Shown here one piece after another: positions 1 through 5,902 of a DNA stretch of 12,516 nt. Origin of the DNA: Bacteroidales bacterium. Its GTDB lineage: Bacteria; Bacteroidota; Bacteroidia; Bacteroidales; UBA932. Made by a program: the position numbers and the translations under genes. Every line of letters begins with the position of its first letter. Position 1 is the first letter of the stretch. The DNA lies in contig JAFUWW010000002.1 of assembly GCA_017471085.1 (NCBI GenBank), positions 1 to 12,516 of the forward strand, read 5' to 3'. The notes under the pieces are model-generated. The model was not told the DNA's origin, did no database searches, and saw only the letters and a list, made by a program, of their open reading frames with translations.

Positions 1-469
1 CGGGGAAGATGATCTGCTCCTTGATACCGAGGGTGTAGTTGCCCTGGCCGTCCATCTTTTCGGAGATACCGTTGAAGTCGCGGATACGGGGAAGGGCGAC
101 ACGGATGAGGCGCTCCAGGAATTCGTACATGCGGACATCACGGAGGGTAACCTTTGCACCGATGGGCATGCCCTTACGGAGCTTGAAGTTGGAGATATCC
201 TTGCGGGAGTTGGTGATGACAGCCTTCTGACCGGCGATGATGGAGAGTTCCTCTGCGGCTTCTTCGACCATCTTCTTGTCCTGGGTGGCGTCGCCGACAC
301 CTTCGTTGAGGGTGATCTTCACCAGACGCGGAACCTGCATCACAGTGGTGTAAGAGAACTGCTTCACGAGAGCGGGAACGATCTCCTCCTTGTAAACCTT
401 CTTGAGGTCGGGGGTATATCCCTTGGGAAGTGCCTGGACTTCTGCGGGTTTGTTATTCTTCTTTGCCAT
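1..469 (-). CDS. rplE: 50S ribosomal protein L5 (partial, 3' end outside window)
   Basis: Ribosomal protein L5 binds 5S rRNA in the central protuberance of the large subunit. Translating the minus strand from the ATG at 469-467 gives a protein beginning [20 protein letters not shown] and open to the window edge. About 156 residues are present of the usual 180 or so, so only the C-terminal end is missing. Visible L5 hallmarks are a TLNEGVGDA stretch, the [20 protein letters not shown] segment with AKVTLRD after it, and the [16 protein letters not shown] helix followed by a [10 protein letters not shown] strand. The start lies 2 bp after the rplX stop, so it is almost certainly translated from the same message. 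The order L24-L5 is the normal spc-operon order. The truncation is caused by the window, not by a lesion. Confidence 0.97.
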   Translation of the reverse strand, partial: MAKKNNKPAEVQALPKGYTPDLKKVYKEEIVPALVKQFSYTTVMQVPRLVKITLNEGVGDATQDKKMVEEAAEELSIIAGQKAVITNSRKDISNFKLRKGMPIGAKVTLRDVRMYEFLERLIRVALPRIRDFNGISEKMDGQGNYTLGIKEQIIFP

Positions 470-471
470 AA

Positions 472-786
472 TTACTTGATCTCCTCTCCGGTTGTTTTAG
501 CGTAGCGGATCTTCTTGTCTCCTTCCATTTTGTGGCCCACCTTGGTAGGCTTGCCGGCGGCGTCCATCAGCTGGACGTTGGAGATGTGGATACCTGCTTC
601 CTGTTTTACAATACCGCCCTGAGGGTTCTTCGGGTTGGGTTTGGTATGCTTGGATACCATGTTGACGCCTTCCACGATGACGCGGTCTTTGTCGCGGAGC
701 ACCTCGAGGACCTTTCCGGTCTTGCCCTTGTCGTTACCGGCATTCACATACACGGTATCGCCTTTCTTGATATTGAACTTTTTCAT
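472..786 (-). CDS. rplX: 50S ribosomal protein L24
   Basis: L24 is an early assembly protein of the large subunit, near the tunnel exit. The 104-residue product opens with the KOW-type motif seen in L24 ([20 protein letters not shown], about residues 8-27), then [17 protein letters not shown] (residues 36-52) and the [17 protein letters not shown] strand pair (57-73). Length is normal for the family. The gene starts 12 bp after rplN stops and ends 2 bp before rplE. No strong Shine-Dalgarno sequence precedes the ATG, which is usual in Bacteroidota. It sits in the standard rplN-rplX-rplE order. Confidence 0.98.
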   Translation of the reverse strand: MKKFNIKKGDTVYVNAGNDKGKTGKVLEVLRDKDRVIVEGVNMVSKHTKPNPKNPQGGIVKQEAGIHISNVQLMDAAGKPTKVGHKMEGDKKIRYAKTTGEEIK

Positions 787-798
787 AACTTCTGCTCT

Positions 799-1164
799 TT
801 AAAGGACCTCCGGTGCCAGTGAAACAATCTTCATATAGTTCTCGCGGAGTTCGCGGGCGACGGGGCCGAAGATACGGGTGCCACGGAGTTCGCCGGCGCC
901 GTTGAGAAGGACGCAAGCGTTCTCATCGAAACGGATATAGGAACCGTCGGCGCGACGGATTTCCTTCTTGGTGCGGACTACGACAGCCCGGGTGACGGTG
1001 CCCTTCTTGATATCGCCACCGGGGATGGCGCTCTTGACGGTCACGACGATGGTCTCGCCGATGGTAGCGTAGCGGTGGCGGGTACCACCGAGCACGCGGA
1101 TGCAGAGAACTTCCTTTGCACCACTGTTGTCAGCCACCTGTAAACGTGATTCCTGCTGTATCAT
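799..1164 (-). CDS. rplN: 50S ribosomal protein L14
   Basis: L14 sits at the subunit interface, contacts 16S rRNA helix 14 through an intersubunit bridge, and is the docking site of the silencing factor RsfS. The 121-residue product is full length: it starts [19 protein letters not shown] and ends with [19 protein letters not shown] plus VSLAPEVL, the signature C-terminal segment of the family. An internal [18 protein letters not shown] stretch is also typical. It starts 2 bp after the rpsQ stop and is part of the same transcript. Nothing is unusual in length or motif content. Confidence 0.98.
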   Translation of the reverse strand: MIQQESRLQVADNSGAKEVLCIRVLGGTRHRYATIGETIVVTVKSAIPGGDIKKGTVTRAVVVRTKKEIRRADGSYIRFDENACVLLNGAGELRGTRIFGPVARELRENYMKIVSLAPEVL

Positions 1165-1166
1165 AA

Positions 1167-1421
1167 CTACTTGACTTTTTCTACGATTTCAACTAATCTC
1201 CAGTTCTTGGTCTTGCTGAGCGGACGGGTCTCCATGATGCGGACGGTGTCTCCCTCGGAGCATTCGTTCTTGGCATCTTCAGCGACGAACTTGGTGGTCT
1301 TCTTTACGAACTTGCCGTAAATAGGGTGCTTCTCGTGCGTTTCAACCGCCACGACGATGGTCTTGTCCATCTTGTTGCTGACCACGATACCTACTCTTTC
1401 CTTGCGAAGATTTCTTTCCAT
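1167..1421 (-). CDS. rpsQ: 30S ribosomal protein S17
   Basis: S17 is a primary 16S rRNA-binding protein of the small subunit with an OB fold. The 84-residue product has the family pattern: [20 protein letters not shown] (residues 6-25), the [14 protein letters not shown] block (32-45), the [20 protein letters not shown] signature (53-72) and a terminal [12 protein letters not shown]. The ATG lies 14 bp after the rpmC stop. Its place between rpmC (L29) and rplN (L14) is the conserved bacterial order. Confidence 0.98.
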   Translation of the reverse strand: MERNLRKERVGIVVSNKMDKTIVVAVETHEKHPIYGKFVKKTTKFVAEDAKNECSEGDTVRIMETRPLSKTKNWRLVEIVEKVK

Positions 1422-1435
1422 AATTCAATCTTGCT

Positions 1436-1633
1436 TTAGTTCTGCTGTTTCTCTTTTTCGGCCAGGATGGTGATCATGCGGGCGATATCCTGACGGGTCT
1501 TTCTGATCTTGGAGGTGTCCTCCAGGGGAGAGATCACATGATTGAGTTTCATGGTGTCGAGGTTGTTCTTCTCGATCTCGATGCGGTCGCGCAGGTCGGC
1601 GATGCTCATCTCACGTACTTCTGATACTTTCAT
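1436..1633 (-). CDS. rpmC: 50S ribosomal protein L29
   Basis: L29 is a small two-helix protein at the polypeptide tunnel exit, next to the docking site of trigger factor and SRP. I place the start at the ATG at 1633-1631, giving 65 residues beginning MKVSEVREMSIADLRDRIEI. A longer reading from a TTG at 1648 would add five residues, but that TTG overlaps a strong Shine-Dalgarno sequence (GGAGGAG, 1646-1640) six bases before the ATG, so the ATG is preferred. The C-terminal half has the L29 pattern NHVISPLEDTSKIRKTRQDI followed by ARMITILAEKEK. The gene follows rplP by 18 bp and precedes rpsQ by 14 bp. Confidence 0.96.
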   Translation of the reverse strand: MKVSEVREMSIADLRDRIEIEKNNLDTMKLNHVISPLEDTSKIRKTRQDIARMITILAEKEKQQN

Positions 1634-1639
1634 TTCTTT

Positions 1640-1646
1640 CTCCTCC
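1640..1646 (-). promoter_or_regulatory. Strong Shine-Dalgarno site of rpmC
   Basis: Read on the minus strand this is GGAGGAG, six bases before the ATG at 1633. It decides the rpmC start against the in-frame TTG at 1648. Anti-Shine-Dalgarno pairing is generally weak in Bacteroidota genes, and most other starts in this window lack such a sequence, so the site stands out. Confidence 0.75.
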
Positions 1647-1651
1647 AATGA

Positions 1652-2074
1652 TTATTCTTCTACATAATCCCTGCGGACCACGAACTTGGTGGCGACGGGA
1701 AGCTTGTTGGCGGCCAGACGCATGGCCTCTTTGGCGGTGGCGAGGGAGACGCCCTCAGCCTCGAAGAGGATACGGCCGGGAGTGATAGGAGCGACAAAGC
1801 CCTGGGGATCACCCTTACCTTTACCCATACGGGTATCGAGCGGCTTGGCGGTGAACGGCTTCACAGGGAAGACACGGATCCAGATCTGACCTTCACGGTT
1901 CATGCGACGGGAGATAGCCTGACGGGCAGCCTCGATCTGCTGGGCGGTAAGCCAGCAATTCTCAAGGTTCTTGAGGCCGAAAGAGCCGAATGCGAGCTGG
2001 TTTCCACGACCGGAATTGCCCTTCATGCGGTTTTTCTGTTCCCTTCTGAATTTTGTTCTTTTAGGCTGTAACAT
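1652..2074 (-). CDS. rplP: 50S ribosomal protein L16
   Basis: L16 binds 23S rRNA near the A-site tRNA elbow and helps organise the peptidyl-transferase centre. The 140-residue product is full length. It starts [20 protein letters not shown], has the [20 protein letters not shown] block (about residues 24-43), [20 protein letters not shown] (53-72) and the [20 protein letters not shown] signature (82-101), and ends with [16 protein letters not shown]. In nearly all bacteria rpsC lies directly upstream. Here the 314 bp upstream carry no coding sequence on this strand and end at a divergent gene, so rplP is the first gene of this transcription unit. A good promoter lies about 90 bp ahead. Confidence 0.98.
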   Translation of the reverse strand: MLQPKRTKFRREQKNRMKGNSGRGNQLAFGSFGLKNLENCWLTAQQIEAARQAISRRMNREGQIWIRVFPVKPFTAKPLDTRMGKGKGDPQGFVAPITPGRILFEAEGVSLATAKEAMRLAANKLPVATKFVVRRDYVEE

Positions 2075-2162
2075 TGCTGTAATGTTTTTAAAATTTCCTT
2101 ATTTGTCCCTAACTCATTGAAACTCAGCTGGTTGGGTGCGTTTTGCTCCAATTTCGGGATTG

Positions 2163-2193
2163 CAAAGTTACGAATTTTTTTGAAATACACAAA
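2163..2193 (-). promoter_or_regulatory. Promoter of the rplP ribosomal protein operon
   Basis: On the minus strand a TTTG (2193-2190) is followed after exactly 19 bp by TAACTTTG (2170-2163). This matches the Bacteroidota primary sigma consensus of TTTG at -33 and TAnnTTTG at -7. Transcription would begin a few bases below 2163 and give a leader of roughly 80-85 nt before the rplP ATG. Phased T-runs lie just upstream of the -33 box. The prediction rests on motif match and position only. Confidence 0.8.
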
Positions 2194-2215
2194 CTTTTTT
2201 TCTTATTTTTTCAAC

Positions 2216-2306
2216 ATTTTCGACCGCGGTTTTTTACATCTAACATATTGATTTCCCGAAGAATCCTTTCTTTGTTGAAAATTTTCTGCATCAATTTTCG
2301 ACCGCG
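2216..2306. repeat. 13-bp direct repeat pair in the rplP upstream region
   Basis: ATTTTCGACCGCG occurs at 2216-2228 and again at 2294-2306, 78 bp apart and in the same orientation. Both copies are preceded by TCAA or TCAAC, so similarity extends slightly further. The repeat lies between the two divergent promoters. It could be a pair of protein-binding sites or a relic of a rearrangement; the sequence alone does not say which. Confidence 0.7.
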
Positions 2307-2351
2307 CCGGAAACGCCCCTTTCACGTCCTGTCAGAATCGACCCGGAAACC

Positions 2352-2383
2352 TTTGGCAGTTTTTTTGCAAAACCGTATCTTTG
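2352..2383 (+). promoter_or_regulatory. Promoter of the DUF4294 gene
   Basis: TTTG at 2352-2355, a 20-bp spacer, then TATCTTTG at 2376-2383 match the Bacteroidota -33/-7 consensus. The ATG of the DUF4294 gene begins only five bases after the -7 box, at 2389, so the transcript would start at or next to the start codon and be nearly leaderless. Confidence 0.75.
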
Positions 2384-2388
2384 CCACG

Positions 2389-3123
2389 ATGAAACGTTGC
2401 CTTCATATCATCCTTCCCGTACTGATGCTTCTCGCCCCGGAGGCATTCGCGCAGAACCATATCCGCCGGGCCATGGAAAGGGCCAGGCAGCAGCGGGAGC
2501 AGGCGGCGATGGTCATCGTCAACAACGAGAACGGCACCGGCGGTGCCGGCTATCTCCATTTTCAGGTCGATGAAAAAGGCGACACCACCTTCCTGGACGT
2601 GCTGGAACCCACCTGGATCTTCGCCCAGGGAAAGAAAGGGAAGAACTGGCGGGACTATTACCAGCTGGTCTGGCGCTTCGGCCGGGTCTATCCGTACGCG
2701 GAAGCCGCCGGCAAACTGGTGGCGCAGGTAGACAGCACGGTGGAAGCCAACCACTACGGCCGCCTCAAGCGGGACCGCTACATCTCGGACGTGCAGAAAC
2801 AGCTGTTCAAGGATTTCGAAGGGTCCATGCGTAAAATGTCCATCCAGCAGGGCGCCCTCCTGATCAAGCTGATCGCCCGGGAAACCGGCGAATCGCCCTA
2901 CACCATCATCAGGAACTACAAGAGCGGCATCACGGCCGGATTCTGGCAGGGCGTGGCCCGCCTGTTCGACAACAACCTAAAGGAAGAATACGACCCGGAA
3001 GGGGCCGACAAAGACATAGAAGACCTGATCAAGGTCTGGAAAGAAGGCCACTACAGAGACCTGTACTGGTCCATTTTCTGGGAAAACCCGCCGGAAGTGA
3101 AAGTGCCGGACATCTATTTGTAA
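2389..3123 (+). CDS. Exported DUF4294 family protein
   Basis: This is a 244-residue protein that I assign to the Bacteroidota family DUF4294, whose function is unknown. Residues 1-21 look like a signal peptide (MKRC, a hydrophobic core LHIILPVLMLLAP, then an AFA cleavage site before QN), so it is probably periplasmic or surface-associated. The family core is visible as DYYQLVWRFGRVYPYAEAA (about 89-107), SIQQGALLIKLIARETGES (151-169) and FWQGVARLFDNNLKEEYDPE (185-204). The frame is open upstream to 2143, but I choose the ATG at 2389 because a promoter ends just before it and the signal peptide starts there. The last 10 bp overlap the end of lpxH on the opposite strand. I cannot assign a biochemical role. 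Confidence 0.88.
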   Translation: MKRCLHIILPVLMLLAPEAFAQNHIRRAMERARQQREQAAMVIVNNENGTGGAGYLHFQVDEKGDTTFLDVLEPTWIFAQGKKGKNWRDYYQLVWRFGRVYPYAEAAGKLVAQVDSTVEANHYGRLKRDRYISDVQKQLFKDFEGSMRKMSIQQGALLIKLIARETGESPYTIIRNYKSGITAGFWQGVARLFDNNLKEEYDPEGADKDIEDLIKVWKEGHYRDLYWSIFWENPPEVKVPDIYL

Positions 3124-3845
3124 ATGACGGACAGTTCACCGGACGTCCCGTCAAACACCATCCAGTTGGAAGAGGAAATCCAGTCGGAAAGCAGCAGCAG
3201 CCGCGCTTTCCCCACCGGCATGTCCAGCCGGCAGTGATAATGGCCGAAGATGAAGAAATCGACCGGCTCCCCGAAAGCGGCGCAGAACTTGTAAAGCGGC
3301 TCTTCCTCCCCTTTGAATTCGTACCCGAGGTTCTTCCCCAGGCGGGAACTCTTGCTCCAGCCGTTGCCGAAACGGAAGGCCAGCCAGGGATGCAGTGATG
3401 AAAACAGCGCCTGCAGCACGCGGTTGTTGAAAACCCACTGGAGGAACTTGTACCCCCTGTCACCGGGTCCCAGGCCGTCACCATGGCCCAGACAGAACCG
3501 TTTTCCACCGATTTCCGTCACGAAAGGCTGCTGCAGCCGCACCATGCCCAGTTCCTCAAAATACCGGTAACTCCAGACATCGTGGTTGCCCCGGAAGAAA
3601 TACACCTCGACGCCGGCGTCCATCAGTTCCGCAAGCGCCGCAAACACGCGGACATAACCTTTTGGGACCACGTCGCGGTACTCGTACCAGAAATCCCAGA
3701 TGTCGCCCAGCAGGTACACCGCCCGGGTTTCAGCGGCGGGGATGCCTCTGAGGAAAGACACGAAGCGGGCTTCACGGCCGGCCGCATCCTTCACCTGAAG
3801 CCCCAGGTGGACGTCGGACACGAAATATGTCAGGCGGCGGCTCAA
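3114..3845 (-). CDS. lpxH: UDP-2,3-diacylglucosamine hydrolase (LpxH-type metallophosphoesterase)
   Basis: LpxH hydrolyses UDP-2,3-diacylglucosamine to lipid X and UMP at the cytoplasmic face of the inner membrane, in lipid A synthesis. The 243-residue product has the full metallophosphoesterase set: D11-x-H13 (SDVHLG), GD at 47-48 (LLGDIWDFW), GNHD at 86-89, GHGD at 120-123 and GHYH at 201-204. Length suits LpxH, and the Asp-x-His start is typical of the LpxH/LpxG branch. The best start is a TTG at 3845-3843: no ATG or GTG lies in frame between the upstream stop and the catalytic D-x-H. It starts 1 bp after the uppP stop, suggesting translational coupling. Another calcineurin-like phosphoesterase role is possible but less likely beside uppP and ftsX. 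Confidence 0.85.
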   Translation of the reverse strand: MSRRLTYFVSDVHLGLQVKDAAGREARFVSFLRGIPAAETRAVYLLGDIWDFWYEYRDVVPKGYVRVFAALAELMDAGVEVYFFRGNHDVWSYRYFEELGMVRLQQPFVTEIGGKRFCLGHGDGLGPGDRGYKFLQWVFNNRVLQALFSSLHPWLAFRFGNGWSKSSRLGKNLGYEFKGEEEPLYKFCAAFGEPVDFFIFGHYHCRLDMPVGKARLLLLSDWISSSNWMVFDGTSGELSVIYK

Positions 3846-3846
3846 G

Positions 3847-4668
3847 CTAAGCGAAGATAAAGATCAGGACGGCGACAAGGAGACAGTACAGGGCGAACCA
3901 GGAAAGTTTGGCTTTCCGGACAATCGCAATCATCACCTTGCAGGCGAAAAGGCCGGACAGGAATGCGGCCACAAAGCCCAGGACCAGGGCCAGCGGGCCG
4001 ACTCCACCGCCGAAAACATCATTTCCCACGGCCACCTTCAGCAGGTCCAGCGACTGTTCGCCGATAATGGGAATCAGCACCATCAGGAAGGAGAACTGCG
4101 CCATCACGCCGCGGTCGACCCCGGAGAGGAGTCCCGTGGCGATGGTGCTGCCGCTGCGGGAGATGCCCGGAGCCACGGCAAACGCCTGGGCGACGCCCAC
4201 AAGGGCGGCCTGGCCATAGGAAATCCCGTTTCTATGAGCCCTTACCTTCCTGTCTTTCAGGAATTTCCGGCCGATATTGTCCGACAGCCAGAGCAGCAGG
4301 GCCGTAATGCAAAGACCCACACCTACCTGCACCAGCGTACCGCTGAACAGCGCATCCACCTGGTCTTTGAACAGGAACCCCACCAGGGCCACCGGAATCA
4401 TGGAGACCAGAATCTTGCAGACATAGTCCGTCTCGTCGTTGTACTTGAATTTGAACAGTCCCTTGAGAAGCGCCCAGATGGCCCCCCAGAACACGACCAG
4501 GGTGGAAAGGACCGTGGCCAGGTGCACCGTGACGGTAAAATCCAGGAAGCCCTCGGCGTCCACGCCCAGCAGCTGCTTGAAAATCATCAGATGCCCCGAA
4601 CTGGAGACGGGAAGGAATTCCGTCAGTCCCTGGACAATGCCCAGAAGAATTGCCTGCCACCACTCCAT
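3847..4668 (-). CDS. uppP: Undecaprenyl-diphosphatase UppP (BacA family)
   Basis: UppP removes a phosphate from undecaprenyl diphosphate, regenerating the lipid carrier for peptidoglycan and other envelope glycans; overexpression gives bacitracin resistance. The 273-residue polytopic membrane protein has the same length as E. coli BacA. The catalytic signatures are present: GLTEFLPVSSSGH (14-26, with E17 and the S22-S24 run) and APGISRSGST (166-175, with R171). Seven or eight hydrophobic segments follow one another to the C-terminus. A strong Shine-Dalgarno sequence (4682-4676) precedes the ATG, inside the end of the DUF3098 gene. The preceding stop is 2 bp away and lpxH begins 1 bp after its end. 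Confidence 0.97.
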   Translation of the reverse strand: MEWWQAILLGIVQGLTEFLPVSSSGHLMIFKQLLGVDAEGFLDFTVTVHLATVLSTLVVFWGAIWALLKGLFKFKYNDETDYVCKILVSMIPVALVGFLFKDQVDALFSGTLVQVGVGLCITALLLWLSDNIGRKFLKDRKVRAHRNGISYGQAALVGVAQAFAVAPGISRSGSTIATGLLSGVDRGVMAQFSFLMVLIPIIGEQSLDLLKVAVGNDVFGGGVGPLALVLGFVAAFLSGLFACKVMIAIVRKAKLSWFALYCLLVAVLIFIFA

Positions 4669-4670
4669 GC

Positions 4671-4928
4671 CTAGTCCTCCTTACCTTTGAAATTGCCCAT
4701 GATGGCGACGATCTCCACCACGATCCCCGCGATGATCACGATGGGAGCGGCCGTGAGACGGCGCCAGTCGAACATGGCATAGTTGAACACATCGGGGTCT
4801 TTGGAACCGCCGCCCGAGAGCAGCAGGAAACCGGCCGCCATCACCAGCAGGCCGGCGATCATCAGTCTGAGCCCCTTGGCCGTAGTGGCCATCTTATCCT
4901 GATTCTTGACAGAAGGAGTTTTTGCCAT
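4671..4928 (-). CDS. DUF3098 small membrane protein
   Basis: This 85-residue protein has two predicted membrane segments, about residues 20-38 and 58-78, a short charged N-terminus and a loop with NYAMFDWRRLTAAPIVIIAG (49-68), the conserved part of DUF3098. The function is unknown. From memory, the family is confined to Bacteroidota and commonly sits between ftsX and uppP, exactly its place here. Gaps of 2 bp on either side make co-translation with both neighbours likely. The context suggests a small inner-membrane partner in division or envelope synthesis, but that is inference from neighbourhood only. Confidence 0.9.
   Translation of the reverse strand: MAKTPSVKNQDKMATTAKGLRLMIAGLLVMAAGFLLLSGGGSKDPDVFNYAMFDWRRLTAAPIVIIAGIVVEIVAIMGNFKGKED
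4676..4682 (-). promoter_or_regulatory. Strong Shine-Dalgarno site of uppP
   Basis: On the minus strand this reads AAGGAGG, seven bases before the uppP ATG at 4668. It overlaps the last codons of the DUF3098 gene. Other starts in the same operon show no comparable motif, so uppP may be translated more strongly than its neighbours. Confidence 0.7.
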
Positions 4929-4930
4929 AA

Positions 4931-5815
4931 TTACATGCTATAAATCTGGTCCCGGTTGTATCCCACCATCCGGTTCACCACGAAGAACGTGCTCAGGGCG
5001 CAGATGCCCACGCCGGCCACCACCATGATGCCCATCACCTTGAGGAGGGACTCCATGGAGAAAATCTCGAACATCTGGACGAACTCGTTGCGGAGGATGA
5101 ACAGGCCGCCCACCAGCAGGAGGATGGCTATCAGAGAGGCGAAGAGCCCCTGCACCACCGCCCGTCCGATGAAAGGAGCGCGGATGAAGCCGAGCGTGGC
5201 ACCCACCAGGTGCATCGTATGGATGGAGAAACGGCGGGAGAAAAGATCCAGCCGGACCGTATTGGCTATCAGTACGAAGGAGACGAAAAGCAGCAGGACG
5301 ACCAGCACCAGCAGCGCCAGCGAAATCTTCTGCAGGTTCTGGTTGAGCGCGTCCACCAGCGACGTCTGGTAAACCACTTCCTCCACCAGGGGGGAACGGC
5401 TCAGGCGGGCCTTCACCACCTCCAGGCTGTCCGACGAGACATAGGCGGCCTCCAGGTTCACGTCGATGGAAATTGGCACCGGGGCCGATTCGAACACGTC
5501 CAGGAAGTCGCGCCCCAGCATGCGGGACATCTCCTCCACGCCCTGCTCCCTGGAAATGAAAGCAGTGGTGCGGACCCCGGGGATGGCGTCCACCTGGTTC
5601 TGGTACTCGCGGGCCTCGTCCTCCCCCACCTGCTCTTTCAGGAGCACCGAAACCTGGACATTCTCCTTGAAATAGTCCGATACCGCCTTCGCGTTGATCA
5701 GAAGCAGCGCGCCGATACCGATAAGCAGGATCACCATCGACAGGCTGATGACGGTGGAAATCCAGGCGCTCACAAGGCGCCGGCGGATGGTTGTATTACT
5801 TCTTTTGGAGGGCAT
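4931..5815 (-). CDS. ftsX: Cell division protein FtsX
   Basis: FtsX is the membrane subunit of the FtsEX ABC-type complex, which passes conformational signals from FtsE ATP hydrolysis to periplasmic peptidoglycan hydrolases at the septum. The 294-residue product has the family plan: a basic cytoplasmic N-terminus (RRRLVSAWIST, 11-21), TM1 (about 19-41), an extracytoplasmic domain of about 120 residues (42-162, with VQVSVLLK and the DVNLEAAY region), then TM2 (165-186), TM3 (221-242) and TM4 (259-281). The segment SIHTMHLVGATLGFIRAPFI (197-216) between TM2 and TM3 is the conserved FtsX cytoplasmic loop. ftsE is not in this window, which is common in Bacteroidota. It is first in the ftsX-DUF3098-uppP-lpxH operon and has its own promoter. 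Confidence 0.96.
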   Translation of the reverse strand: MPSKRSNTTIRRRLVSAWISTVISLSMVILLIGIGALLLINAKAVSDYFKENVQVSVLLKEQVGEDEAREYQNQVDAIPGVRTTAFISREQGVEEMSRMLGRDFLDVFESAPVPISIDVNLEAAYVSSDSLEVVKARLSRSPLVEEVVYQTSLVDALNQNLQKISLALLVLVVLLLFVSFVLIANTVRLDLFSRRFSIHTMHLVGATLGFIRAPFIGRAVVQGLFASLIAILLLVGGLFILRNEFVQMFEIFSMESLLKVMGIMVVAGVGICALSTFFVVNRMVGYNRDQIYSM

Positions 5816-5834
5816 ATCACGCCTAATTTCGCCC

Positions 5835-5865
5835 CAAAGTTACTTAAACAACGGAAAAACTCAAA
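5835..5865 (-). promoter_or_regulatory. Promoter of the ftsX envelope operon
   Basis: On the minus strand TTTG (5865-5862) is followed after 19 bp by TAACTTTG (5842-5835), the same arrangement as at the rplP promoter. The ftsX ATG at 5815 lies about 20 bp below the -7 box, so the leader would be short (around 10-15 nt). This promoter interleaves with a divergent -7-like box at 5875-5882. Confidence 0.78.
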
Positions 5866-5874
5866 AAAAATTGT

Positions 5875-5882
5875 TAACTTTG
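5875..5882 (+). promoter_or_regulatory. Candidate -7 box for the GT5-like gene
   Basis: TAACTTTG matches the Bacteroidota TAnnTTTG box 20 bp before the ATG at 5903. No TTTG is found 19-21 bp upstream, so the -33 element is poor or absent. Divergent transcription from the overlapping ftsX promoter may compete with it. Confidence 0.55.
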
Positions 5883-5902
5883 TAAGTTAAAACATATTGA
5901 AT

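Larger units (their letters stand above)
2075..2388. other. Divergent intergenic region between rplP and the DUF4294 gene
   Basis: This 314-bp stretch has no credible gene. An open frame on the plus strand runs through it from 2143, but the N-terminal extension it would add to the DUF4294 protein is Phe/Arg-rich, resembles translated AT-rich spacer and lies ahead of an obvious signal peptide. The region holds two back-to-back promoters (2163-2193 minus; 2352-2383 plus), a roughly 80-nt rplP leader, helically spaced T-runs (2195-2235), a 13-bp direct repeat (2216-2228 and 2294-2306), and an inverted pair of TTTTCAACA (2208-2216) and TGTTGAAAA (2273-2281). There is no trace of rpsC. Confidence 0.8.

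Noticed and set aside
2143..2388. N-terminal extension of the DUF4294 frame upstream of 2389
   Set aside because: The extension is Phe/Arg-rich, translates AT-rich spacer containing both promoters, and precedes a clear signal peptide. The ATG at 2389 follows directly after a consensus promoter.
3124..3152. GACGGAC/GTCCCGTC imperfect stem just after the DUF4294 stop
   Set aside because: It lies inside the lpxH coding sequence, has a bulge, and is not followed by a T-run, so it cannot be supported as a terminator.
3029..3508. Open frames in alternative phases within lpxH and uppP (up to about 160 codons)
   Set aside because: They overlap genes with complete catalytic motifs in the true frame, and their translations are low-complexity Ser/Gly/Pro/Arg-rich shadows with no family resemblance.
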